Of a stretch of 64,000 bases of DNA, positions 34,498 through 43,300 are shown one piece after another. Each line of letters begins with the position of its first letter. Position 1 is the first letter of the stretch. The stretch is from JBDWFY01 sp964291365 (GTDB taxonomy: Bacteria; Pseudomonadota; Alphaproteobacteria; Rhizobiales; Stappiaceae). A model generated the notes under the pieces. The model worked only from the letters and a program-made list of their open reading frames with translations, was not told the origin of the DNA and made no database searches. The stretch lies in assembly GCA_964291365.2 (NCBI GenBank), contig OZ219989.1:2170001-2234000 (forward strand), given 5' to 3'. The position numbers and the translations under genes were made by a program.

Positions 34498-36462
34498 ATG
34501 GTGAATAAATCCCAAAAAGTTAGAGTACCTCTAAAATTTGTCATTGCGTCACTAGTATTGATGTGTTTTAGAGCTTACTACAATATTCAACGCCTTGATT
34601 TTACTAAAGTCAAGCGCAACATGGTTATACTTGCCTCAAACTGTTTTGGAAAGACTAGTGTAGTTGATGGCTTTGAATATATTTTGTCAGAAGACGGGAC
34701 TGTAGAACGTATTGGCGAAGAAGAAGACAAACTGATCAATAAGGCAGGACCTGTTGCACTTAAAAGTATTTATAGAGCAAGCGAAAAGTATCCATCATCT
34801 GTTCGTGCTGAAATTGAAGCCTATGATGAAAGTACCAACGAGAAAATTGACAGTTTTTTGATTGAACGGTCTATTGGAGTCTCAGATAAACCCGAAACTG
34901 AAATGCACGCTAGATTCTTAAATGCTTTAAAAGTTTCACCCATTATAAGAGGGGAAGAATCTAATTCGTTTGTAACTGAACTTTCTCCGTTGCAACGATT
35001 TGAAAAAATTGCGATATGGGTTCGACGCAAATCACTATTGGTTATTTTGAATCAAATGCGAGAAGTGGTTGCAAAGGCACCGACTACACTATCAGCAATT
35101 GAAAGTGAGATAGTTAATCTCAACGCTAAACTTGAAAATGCTACAAACCAAAAAATTTCAGAGTGGAGTAAAACCTCCGTACTTAGTTACATCAATGATG
35201 AACTTCTTATTCAATTTGAACCCAAGCTCAGAATGTCTAAATTGACAGATTTTGATCCCACATATGTACTTTTAAACGAAAAATTCAAATCATTGACCAA
35301 ATCTACTTTGAAGTTGCAAAAAAAATCGAAACAACAAAATAAAAATTCACTTCAAAGTGTATTTGAAAATATAAAACAACTCATGGACCTTAGTGAAGAG
35401 CATAATCGATTATATATGTTAAATGAGAATACAGCGAACAGCATGGAGGCGACAAAAAAAGAATTAAAGATTGTGTCGAAAGAATTATTTTCCGAAATAC
35501 AAGGTGAAGTAGACCAACTCCACGACTTAATCAATGAATATTTTCAATATATAACTGGGGACACAAACAAAAAGGCTTATCTACAGATTGAACTAAATAA
35601 ACAAACTGACGAAGGACTAATACACTTAACCACCGATATGACAAAGAAAATTCGTGGTCTTCAACCGAGCGGATATCTCAGCAATGCAGAAAAACACGCC
35701 TTCGCATTAGCATTCCAGCTAGCGTATATTAGAGTATTTAACCGAGATGCAAAAATCCTAATATTGGATGATTTGGTCACTTCGATTGATGCGGGTTACA
35801 GAAATCGTATAGTCAGTTTGATCTTTGAAAAGTTTTCAGATTTTCAGATTATTGCTACAACTCATGATGATCTGTTTTTCCTGAGCATTTACGCAAGTGC
35901 AGACCCAAAAAATTGGACTTTTTGTCGGATCATTAGAGTTGACCCAGACCATGGCCCGGTTTTTGATATCTTTCGTCCGACCAAAGAGGAAATGCAATTT
36001 CTTTGGGATCATAAACAATCGGCACTGACACTCTTGCGACAACAAATGGAGCACGATTTTGCACAACTGATCAAAGACCTCAATATCAAAGTGCGGATGT
36101 TGAAGTCAGTTATGTTTGACAGCTACAGCTTGAATGAAAAAATTACTGCGGTAAGAGATTTCTTTAACAAAGCAGGACTTGTAGTTCCCAAATTTAATGA
36201 TGTCGAAAAACAAACTCTAGATTATTTCGCCGAAGCAAAATTACTGAATGTTGGAATTCATGATCGCGAAGAGACTCATAGTACAATGAGTATTGAAGAT
36301 GAACAACAATTAATGAAACAGTACTATCTATTTAAGAGTTGGTTAGTCTGTGATTGTAAAAATGATAGATTCAGACGGCAGGGCAAAATAGATGGTAAGG
36401 TGAAACCTAAAATGATGTGTCGAAATTGTAATAGGGAATTTAAGTTTAATAGGGGAGTTTAA
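34498..36462 (+). CDS. SMC/RecF-like ATPase (654 aa), intact
   Basis: ABC-type head ATPase of the SMC/Rad50/RecF kind. Residues ~12-35 give the opening strand and the C-F-R-A-Y turn. A P-loop position follows (residues 46-53, A-S-N-C-F-G-K-T), then D-G-F-E-Y-I-L-S-E-D-G. Residues ~165-350 are helical and charged, too short for long SMC arms and with no zinc hook. The signature is L-S-N-A-E-K (394-399), Walker B K-I-L-I-L-D-D-L (419-426), D-loop S-I-D (429-431) and switch histidine T-T-H-D (454-457). The C-terminus has C-D-C (618, 620) and C-R-N-C (641, 644), a possible zinc ribbon. Two P-loop glycines are replaced (A46, C49), but lysine and threonine remain and the broken paralogue shows the same change. 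The function is unknown; a DNA-sensing or defence role is inference. The stop codon lies inside the terminator loop. Confidence 0.85.
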   Translation: MVNKSQKVRVPLKFVIASLVLMCFRAYYNIQRLDFTKVKRNMVILASNCFGKTSVVDGFEYILSEDGTVERIGEEEDKLINKAGPVALKSIYRASEKYPSSVRAEIEAYDESTNEKIDSFLIERSIGVSDKPETEMHARFLNALKVSPIIRGEESNSFVTELSPLQRFEKIAIWVRRKSLLVILNQMREVVAKAPTTLSAIESEIVNLNAKLENATNQKISEWSKTSVLSYINDELLIQFEPKLRMSKLTDFDPTYVLLNEKFKSLTKSTLKLQKKSKQQNKNSLQSVFENIKQLMDLSEEHNRLYMLNENTANSMEATKKELKIVSKELFSEIQGEVDQLHDLINEYFQYITGDTNKKAYLQIELNKQTDEGLIHLTTDMTKKIRGLQPSGYLSNAEKHAFALAFQLAYIRVFNRDAKILILDDLVTSIDAGYRNRIVSLIFEKFSDFQIIATTHDDLFFLSIYASADPKNWTFCRIIRVDPDHGPVFDIFRPTKEEMQFLWDHKQSALTLLRQQMEHDFAQLIKDLNIKVRMLKSVMFDSYSLNEKITAVRDFFNKAGLVVPKFNDVEKQTLDYFAEAKLLNVGIHDREETHSTMSIEDEQQLMKQYYLFKSWLVCDCKNDRFRRQGKIDGKVKPKMMCRNCNREFKFNRGV

Positions 36463-36476
36463 CTCCCCTTTTTTTT
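36451..36476 (+). terminator. Terminator overlapping the ATPase stop codon
   Basis: AGGGGAG (36451-36457), loop TTTAA, CTCCCCT (36463-36469), then T8. The TAA stop (36460-36462) lies in the loop, so the ATPase gene is the last gene of its unit. Confidence 0.85.
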
Positions 36477-36555
36477 CGAATTCAATTTTAATGAAAATTT
36501 TTCCTCTCATTACTGTAAGTAACTGAATTATAATTTTATTAAGAAACTGGTGACT

Positions 36556-36705
36556 ATGAAAGAATTAGATGTAAGAGCTGATGTAATAGAAGATTGCCCC
36601 AAATTCTAAATTCAGTTTCGGTCTAACCCATGTGGTCCAGATATTAATTTTGAAAAGGTAAATCTTGCGAAGGATAAAGCCATTCTCCTTGATGCTAGTG
36701 TTTAG
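36556..36705 (+). pseudogene. Possible decayed gene fragment
   Basis: An ATG opens a 17-codon frame (M-K-E-L-D-V-R-A-D-V...) that stops at 36607-36609. Read through, the same frame continues for 31 codons of ordinary protein-like composition to a TAG at 36703-36705. This fits an eroding gene but is too short to identify, and chance is possible. Confidence 0.3.
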
Positions 36706-36752
36706 ATTGACTTAAATGTAAATCTCAATCTCATGCTATTGGGTACTTCACT

Positions 36753-36938
36753 GTGGAATATAAGAAACGTCTATTTATTAGGGTAATAGTAACCACGTTT
36801 CTTGCTTCATGCGTTGATTCAACGGGCTTCTTTAAAGAGTGTATGGATACCTATGACAATGTACATGAAGCCAGAGCTGCTTATCCACTTGCGACAATGC
36901 AACATGGTGTGGAACAAATCTTCACTGGAAGTGCTTGA
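36753..36938 (+). CDS. Possible small lipoprotein (61 aa)
   Basis: A GTG-started frame of 61 codons begins M-E-Y-K-K-R-L, then a hydrophobic stretch, then F-L-A-S-C. That is a good lipobox with the cysteine at residue 20, followed by a 41-residue polar mature part with a second cysteine (F-K-E-C-M). Small lipoproteins of this size include entry-exclusion and lysis-type products, but I recognise no family. No clear ribosome site precedes the GTG, and the DNA just upstream is decayed, so this may be a remnant. The weak hairpin at 36964-36997 follows it. Confidence 0.4.
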   Translation: MEYKKRLFIRVIVTTFLASCVDSTGFFKECMDTYDNVHEARAAYPLATMQHGVEQIFTGSA

Positions 36939-36963
36939 TAGCACTTATTTGGTTGAAAGTAAA

Positions 36964-36997
36964 AAAGGCACGCTAGGATGGCGTACCTTTAATTTTT
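36964..36997 (+). terminator. Weak terminator-like hairpin
   Basis: AAAGGCACGC (36964-36973) pairs with GCGTACCTTT (36981-36990) with one mismatch, 7-nt loop, then AATTTTT. Confidence 0.45.
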
Positions 36998-37292
36998 GAC
37001 GCGAAAAATCAATTTTCGGTATTTCTTTAATGCTAGGTTTTTTTTGGTTGTTCTACATACTTTTGCCGTTAGATTTTAAATCCTAATTTTTGGTTACTTG
37101 CCAACCTAATTTTCATTAATGTGACACTTCACTCGAATTCAAAATCCTTTGGATCAATTTTTTGTCTATCAATTGACGGTAGTTCACATTAATGCATCAA
37201 TGGAACCGACAACTCAGTTTCTTTTAAACATTTTCCTACAACAATTTCTGCCTGAACAAAAAAATTATCTTAAAGTTTTGAATTTTGTGAGC

Positions 37293-37309
37293 TGCGACTA
37301 TTTGTCGCA
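37293..37309. promoter_or_regulatory. 17-bp inverted repeat, second copy, displaced by IS copy 2
   Basis: TGCGACTATTTGTCGCA, identical to 27303-27319 including the two preceding bases. It now stands about 3 kb from the right giant gene. Removing IS copy 2 and one target duplication would place it about 375 bp before that gene's ATG, comparable to about 300 bp for the left gene. Confidence 0.5.
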
Positions 37310-37555
37310 CTCTAATAATTGTTTTTGAAAACAACACAAATGTAGATTAAATTATGTGTAATAATATTGAGATAATAATGTGATAGAAGTCAAAAAATAT
37401 AAATAATCAAGGTGTTTAGTGTAAAATCCGAGAGTATGTGTACATGAAATCCAATATTATGTGTACAGATTTTTGTGAATAACTAGAGATAGTTTATTTT
37501 AGTTCAAGAGGTAATCTTTTAACCTGACTTCAGTTTTAACCTACTGGAGTCCAAC

Positions 37556-39103
37556 ATGAGAAGATTACCCATGAAGAAGAACAGAAAGATTCTGTTACTT
37601 CGTTTGGAACAGGATAAACCTGTTTCGACGATTTTAAAAATGGTTCCTGGTGTTAAGCGTACGATGGCCTATAATTGTGTTCGTCGTGCTTTAGCTGCGG
37701 AACTAACAGCGGCCAAGGTTAAGTCGATGTCAGACTTTGACTTGAAGCAATTGCTCTATCCCCCTAAACCTGTTGATGACAGCACGCGACCTGAGCCAGA
37801 TTATGTATACATCCATAAAGAATTGGCGAAGAAGATCAAGGGCGTGAATATTGATCGGTTATGGCGTGAATATAAGCAAGTTCATCCCGATGGTTATGAA
37901 CGGAGTCAGTTTTTTGCGAAATATCGGGTTTGGAAACAGCTGGTTAAGCGCACCTTGCGGATGGATCATAAGCCTGGAGAGTGTTTATACCTTGATTGGG
38001 CAGGTCCGACTTGTTTAATTCAAGATCCTAAGACCGGGGAAGTGAAGGAGTTTCCGGTTTTTGTTGCGACGTTGGCGGTTTCTAATTATACCTACACGGA
38101 AGTGTGTGACTCGGCTCAGTTAGAATCTTTCATTAATGCGACGATTCGAGCGTTGGAATTTTTTGGAGGTGTTCCGGAGTTATTAGTTCCGGACAATGTC
38201 AAGACCGCGGTCACGAAGGCGAGTCGTCATGAACCGACGCTAAGTTTGACTTATGAAGATATGGCTGATCATTATGATACTGCGATTTGTCCGACCCGCC
38301 CGCGTAAGCCGCAAGATAAAGCGAAAGTTGAAGCTGGAGTTAAAGCTGTTGAAAGTAAAGTGATGGCTCCGTTGCGTCATCGCACCTTTTTTAGCCTTGA
38401 AGAAGCGAATGTTGCGTATTGGGAGCAACTCAAGGAATTAAACGAGGAAGTGACTCCTTATTTGAAGAACAGTCGTCGTGAGTTATTTGAACAGCTAGAA
38501 CAATCGCAGCTGAAGCCGTTACGTTCAGAGCCTTATCAATTTGGGATCTGGCAAAAAGCCCGTGTCCGTTCCGATTACACGGTGCGGATCGGAACGTGCC
38601 ATTATTCAGTTCCCTATAATTATATTGGGGTCTTAGCTGGTGTCAAAATCATGGAAGATTTGGTTGAGATTTATCACGACGAACACAAGATTGCGTCGCA
38701 CCAACGCGTACATCATGAGCATGGGTTGTCGATGCAGCTTTCGCATTTAGCACCAGAGCATAAGAAATACGTTGAATGGACTCCAACCAAGATTATGCAA
38801 CAAGCCGCCGAGATTGGTCCGCATGCGACGGCATTTGTTACCGAGTATCGTCAGACGAAGAAGCATGAGAGCCAATGGTGTCAAGCTTGTTTTGGCTTGT
38901 TTAATTTGGTTAATAAGTATGGTGCTAACCGCTTTGAATTAGCTTGCAAAATTGGTTTAAAGCAACATGCGAAGTCAATTGAAGCAATCAAAGGGATTTT
39001 GCAATCCAACCAGGATCAACAAGAGCATCTGGATTCAGATTTGGATATGACCTCAACCCTTCACCATGAGAATATTCGCGGGATGGACCGCTTTATCCAA
39101 TAA
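37556..39103 (+). CDS. istA: IS21-family transposase IstA, copy 2
   Basis: 515 residues, intact DDE transposase with D147, D213 and E259, as in copy 1, so probably active. The ATG has GGAG 6 nt upstream. It is identical to copy 1 over the first ~390 residues. Changes then cluster between residues ~390 and 510: L/V, A/S, E/Q, Q/K and L/M at successive sites, D/E, N/K, D/N, and several near the C-terminus. The matching DNA stretch (about 38705-39060) also shows many silent changes. That pattern fits gene conversion from, or recombination with, a more distant IS21 copy. Confidence 0.95.
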   Translation: MRRLPMKKNRKILLLRLEQDKPVSTILKMVPGVKRTMAYNCVRRALAAELTAAKVKSMSDFDLKQLLYPPKPVDDSTRPEPDYVYIHKELAKKIKGVNIDRLWREYKQVHPDGYERSQFFAKYRVWKQLVKRTLRMDHKPGECLYLDWAGPTCLIQDPKTGEVKEFPVFVATLAVSNYTYTEVCDSAQLESFINATIRALEFFGGVPELLVPDNVKTAVTKASRHEPTLSLTYEDMADHYDTAICPTRPRKPQDKAKVEAGVKAVESKVMAPLRHRTFFSLEEANVAYWEQLKELNEEVTPYLKNSRRELFEQLEQSQLKPLRSEPYQFGIWQKARVRSDYTVRIGTCHYSVPYNYIGVLAGVKIMEDLVEIYHDEHKIASHQRVHHEHGLSMQLSHLAPEHKKYVEWTPTKIMQQAAEIGPHATAFVTEYRQTKKHESQWCQACFGLFNLVNKYGANRFELACKIGLKQHAKSIEAIKGILQSNQDQQEHLDSDLDMTSTLHHENIRGMDRFIQ

Positions 39104-39114
39104 GGAGCACACAA

Positions 39115-39849
39115 ATGCAACCACATCCGACCTATGATAAATTGTGTCAATTGAAGCTGTTTGGCATGGCCGATGGCTTTGAAGATTTAGAAACTAGTCC
39201 CGATTCATCGTCGCTTAGTCATGCGGAATACTTGGGTATTCTGCTTGATTTTGAAGAAACCTATCGTGACAACAAGAAAATTCAAAGCCGTCTCAAAGCG
39301 GCAAAACTTCGCGCCCAGATGGCTTTCCCAGAAGATATCGACTATAAGTCCCGTCGTGGTCTTGATAAAGGGGTTTGTAAAGCCTTATTATCTTGTCAAT
39401 GGATTGACAACAAACAAAATTTGATTGTCACCGGTCCCTGCGGGATCGGTAAAACCTGGCTCTCTTGTGCGTTCGGTGTTGCGGCTTGTCGCCGTGGTTA
39501 TCCAACTTTATATAAACGTTTACCGCAATTACTTGATGAGTTAGATCAAGCCCATCTCGAGGGGGAATTCCGTCGAGCATTTCGCACCTTAACGAAACCC
39601 AAACTGCTGATTATTGATGAATGGGGACCAGACAAGATGACTCCTGGTCAACGTCGTGACTTTCGGGAACTTGTTGGAGAGCGATTTGAAGCGAGTTCAA
39701 CCTTGATCATCAGTCAACTGCCCATCAAGTATTGGGATCAAGTGATCGGGGATCCAACTTATACCGATTCGATTTTAGATCGCATTATTCCTAATGCACA
39801 TCAACTCAACCTACAAGGAGAATCGTTACGGAAGTTCCTACCAAAATAA
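39115..39849 (+). CDS. istB: IS21-family helper ATPase IstB, copy 2
   Basis: 244 residues with Walker A (107-114) and Walker B (164-171) intact, differing from copy 1 only at residue 155 (alanine). It starts 11 nt after istA with AAGGAG upstream (39103-39108). It is the AAA+ partner that directs and activates IstA. The end of this operon lies about 490 bp before the right giant gene and points towards it, so read-through is conceivable. Confidence 0.95.
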   Translation: MQPHPTYDKLCQLKLFGMADGFEDLETSPDSSSLSHAEYLGILLDFEETYRDNKKIQSRLKAAKLRAQMAFPEDIDYKSRRGLDKGVCKALLSCQWIDNKQNLIVTGPCGIGKTWLSCAFGVAACRRGYPTLYKRLPQLLDELDQAHLEGEFRRAFRTLTKPKLLIIDEWGPDKMTPGQRRDFRELVGERFEASSTLIISQLPIKYWDQVIGDPTYTDSILDRIIPNAHQLNLQGESLRKFLPK

Positions 39850-39995
39850 GGGGATTATAGGACTAGTCGAAAATAATTGTTGACATAGGTCAGTAATAGA
39901 AGTATCTGATGAATAGAATAAATATTACTTGGTCACCAAATGATATAAAAGTGGAGAAAAACAAAATTCACCACCTCTTGAACAAAAAATTTTTT

Positions 39996-40015
39996 AACCA
40001 CCTTTAAAGGTGGTT
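39996..40015 (-). terminator. Inward-facing hairpin at the istB end of IS copy 2
   Basis: Same perfect palindrome as at 30025-30044. On the minus strand it is followed by A6T6, so it would stop transcription entering the element from the right. Confidence 0.45.
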
Positions 40016-40136
40016 AAATGTGTACACATGTTTTCGGATTAGGCGTACACATGTATCGGATTGTACAGTTTAGAACGAAATTTAACAAATGATGAGATTA
40101 ATAGTTGAAAAAATTTGTGAATTGTATAAATACTTA

Positions 40137-40165
40137 TTGACATTATAATAATTTTTTTTTAAAAT
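40137..40165 (+). promoter_or_regulatory. Predicted promoter of the right giant gene
   Basis: TTGACA (40137-40142) and TAAAAT (40160-40165) are separated by 17 bp. The transcript would start near 40172, giving a leader of about 165 nt. The promoter lies between IS copy 2 and the gene, so the insertion left it intact but moved away whatever sits upstream. A GAGGAG box at 40218-40223 has no good start codon after it. Confidence 0.5.
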
Positions 40166-40338
40166 CACAAGCAGAAATTTAAAATTGAATCGTATACGAT
40201 AAAATACGAACTAAGAAGAGGAGTGAATTGGTGGTATTGTTGCTGAAAATAAATGTGCAATATTGGTCGCAATCAATTTGCAGATTGATCTGCTACTTGA
40301 TTTTTCCTTAATTGGTGAAGCAGCAAGGAGAATATACC

Positions 40339-43300
40339 ATGCAGAATACTCTATGCAAAAAATTGACCATTCATTTTCGCGATTTACCGACAATACTGCT
40401 AGCTTGTTCAATTTTGCTATTTTCTAGTCTCGTCTTATCGGATAAAGCGTCAGCACGTGACTATATTGAGGGACAATGGGATTGGGATAAAGGTACTTCT
40501 AAAACTCTCACTCTAAGAGGATATCCGACTTCTTACCCAAATGAAGTAATAACTATACGACATACCCAATATCCCCGAAATTATTGGATAAAGACCTATG
40601 AAAATGGTGTTAAGATTCAAGACGAAAACGGAGCGGGACGTGAAGTAGGTCCAACAAAATTTGGTGATTGGTTGTACTCTCCAACTGGCGGTAGGAGGGG
40701 TTGCGGTATTGGAGCTTCTTATGATTGTTATCAAATTAGTTTTCGTCCTAAGGTCTCCGCATTTCATGATATTCGACCAGGAACAACAGTAAAATTAGAA
40801 ATAATCCATCGACAAAATAGAAGTGCACAGACCGGATCAACCTTTCTTAATATCACACGACCAAGTGAAGTTAATTTTAATTGGCAAACAGGATCGAATG
40901 GTGAAATATTTAATGGTCCAGCCGATAATGAAAGATTTGCGAACCAAAATGCTGATCTCACGGCCTATATTGGTCAAGATTCTGAAATGGGGTTTGAACT
41001 TTGGGTCAAAGAAGGTACCGATGCCATTGAGAAATTTACTTTGACAAAAGGTAACTACTTTGCTGTCCCATGGGCAGGTCAGGAATGGTACTATCGATCA
41101 TCCTTTGGTGATTGGTATGTACGGTCGTTTTCAAATTGTCCATCGGCAAGGGATGGCTTAAAGTGTTCTGAGGTTAGGTTTATACCGAATAGATCTGCTG
41201 TCAACAATCTCTCTGCTAAGGATGTTACGATGTGGTTACGTGCCAATAGGATGTATGGAGGTCAAGCAGAAACTTATATTCAGAAATTAGATATCTATGG
41301 ACGGGCAATTTCATCTGTTGAATGGGATAATGAAGGGAGTGGTACCATTACGACTGGGAACCTTCTTGAATTCAATGACATAACCGGAACGACTTCAATT
41401 TACAAAAGAAAAGTATCTACTGCTTCAGTCTCCGCTATTGAACAGCCCAATGACAGCACTCGAACATTTGATGAAACCACCGGAGCCGCCAAAACAATCA
41501 ACAACTTTCGTGCCGTTCCGTTAGGAGAAAACTTTAAATACGGAACATGGTATGTTGAAGAGAATTTTAATGCCACCAATGAACCAGCAGATAAACTCTT
41601 TCATACTGGAAATCGCCGATTTATCTTTGAACCAAATTCAGCTGCGATCATCAATCCAGCCAACACTGACGAAAACGTAACCTCAACCTTGCAATTCCAT
41701 ATTCATCAGGGTGATGGTTCAACATCAAAGATTCATACAGCAACAATAACTGTAACCATTGATCGAAGCTCAATTAAACCAATCCTAACCATTTCATCAA
41801 AAACTAGTTCGGTTGTTGAGGGAAATACTGCTGTCTTTACGATCACCTCACATTATAATCCAGGAACACCCTTCCGTGTTGGTTTTATCCCCACTAATAC
41901 CAGCGGAAATTTTCTTGATTTTGCCACTTTTCCTTCTGGTATACCGCAGTTTGAAACATTAACTTTTAGTCAAAAGGAAGGTTCAGATGCCTGGACCGAT
42001 GAGATTGAGATCAATCTACGAGATTCCGATGGAGTGAATGCTGAAGATGGTTCAATCACTGTCACATTGGATACAATTTCGGAAGATACATTTTATTTAA
42101 CAGCACCTGAACCCAACAACGCGGCAACAATAATCGTTGAAGACGCGGAAAAACCGACATTGAGCTTTGCTGACAGCCCAGTTTCTGTTATCGAAGAAGA
42201 TGTTGACAAAAATATACAAGTAACCTTAAATTTGTCAGAGGCCATTGATGACTCAGTGACCGTATCTTATTCAATTGTAGACGAAACAGCTACTGCAGTG
42301 GATGATTATGTTGATATTACCAATGGATCAGTCACAGTACTTCCCAACACAACTTCAATCCCTATTAATATCAAAATCAAAGGGGATAATTTAAGTGAAG
42401 GGAATGAAACATTTAAAGTAATAATCTCAGAACCTCCTACTAATGCGTATTTTGCCCTTGGAACTACTAAATTAGAAACAACCGTTACAATTCTAGATGA
42501 TGAACCCATTCTTGTCTCGGTAACGACAAGAAACTTTACCGTCGCTGAAAACGTGGTAAATGGGGAATTTGTCATTAACTTGGGATTAAGTAGTACCGCA
42601 GATAACACTCATTCAGCAAATTCAAGGGTATTTTATTCATTCAGTGTAACTAACAGAACAGCAACTAAAGGTACAGACTTTCTTGATCCAATTTCTACCG
42701 GTGTTTTTGAAGGGGATTCTACCACTAGTACAATAAAGATTCCAATAATTAATGATGTTGAAAATGAAGGAAACGAAACTTTTAGAGTAAGTATTTTTAG
42801 AATCAGAGGGGGAGTTTTTGCTGGCGGTGGTGGATGGTCACGTAATTTTGATGTAACCATTATTGATAATGAAAAACCGATTTTGACTTTTGCACAAAGT
42901 TCAGTCTCCGTTGTTGAAGAGGATCAAGATAAAAATGTCTATATTAACTTAAATTTAACTGGCACTATCAATAGTCCAATGGTTGTATTCTTTGATACCA
43001 TTGCCGAAACTGCCACCGCGAATGTTGATTATATTGATGTTCCAAATGGATTAATTACCTTTAGGGCCAACTCAACTTCTGTTGGAATTCGACTTCGAAT
43101 AAAGGGGGATAATGCAATGGAAGGGAATGAAACATTCAAAGTTAGAATTGCTGCACCGCCAGATACTGCTGTTTTTGCCGATGGTGTGTCAGAATTGCTT
43201 GGAACTATTACAATAACTGACGACGAAATGCCAACTCTATCGGTTGATAACCCTACCTTAATGGTCAGTGAGAGTGCTGGAACCACACAAATTGGACTTA

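Larger units (their letters stand above)
32761..34945 (+). repeat. Tandem ~1.09-kb module repeat (leader + small gene + ATPase 5' end)
   Basis: Unit 1 begins near 32761 and unit 2 near 33854 (GATTTCAT marker in both), with the small-gene start codons 1092 bp apart. Unit 2 runs on into the intact ATPase. Non-coding parts are more alike (about 95%) than the coding part (about 82% in DNA, 78% in protein for the 76-aa genes). Values are hand counts. Confidence 0.8.
36477..37419. other. Mostly decayed or non-coding stretch before IS copy 2
   Basis: About 940 bp holding a broken reading frame (36556-36705), a possible small lipoprotein (36753-36938) with a weak terminator (36964-36997), then AT-rich DNA. 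It includes the 17-bp inverted repeat at 37293-37309 and the IS target site GTTTAG (37414-37419). I see nothing else supported. Confidence 0.5.
37420..40067 (+). mobile_element. IS21-family element, copy 2 (2648 bp)
   Basis: Ends TGTAAAATCCG (37420) and CGGATTGTACA (40067), flanked by a perfect 6-bp target duplication GTTTAG (37414-37419 and 40068-40073). It is inverted relative to copy 1, with the istA ends facing each other across 4.8 kb. TGTGTACA repeats lie at 37437-37444 and 37460-37467 on one side and 40019-40026 on the other. It is one base longer than copy 1, from an extra A between istA and istB. It is inserted in the upstream region of the right giant gene. Confidence 0.93.

Noticed and set aside
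36802..36999. Frame overlapping the possible lipoprotein in another register
   Set aside because: Runs through the terminator-like hairpin and lacks a ribosome site.
37293..37309. Inverted repeat as a Rho-independent terminator
   Set aside because: Only 6-bp arms and no T-run; location upstream of both giant genes fits a protein-binding site better.
29973..40067. Composite transposon made of two IS21 copies
   Set aside because: The outer flanking hexamers differ, while each IS has its own duplication, so joint transposition is not supported.
40227..40430. Frame overlapping the start of the right giant gene, preceded by GAGGAG
   Set aside because: It would need an ATT start directly after a stop codon and overlaps the signal-peptide region; possible leader peptide, but unsupported.
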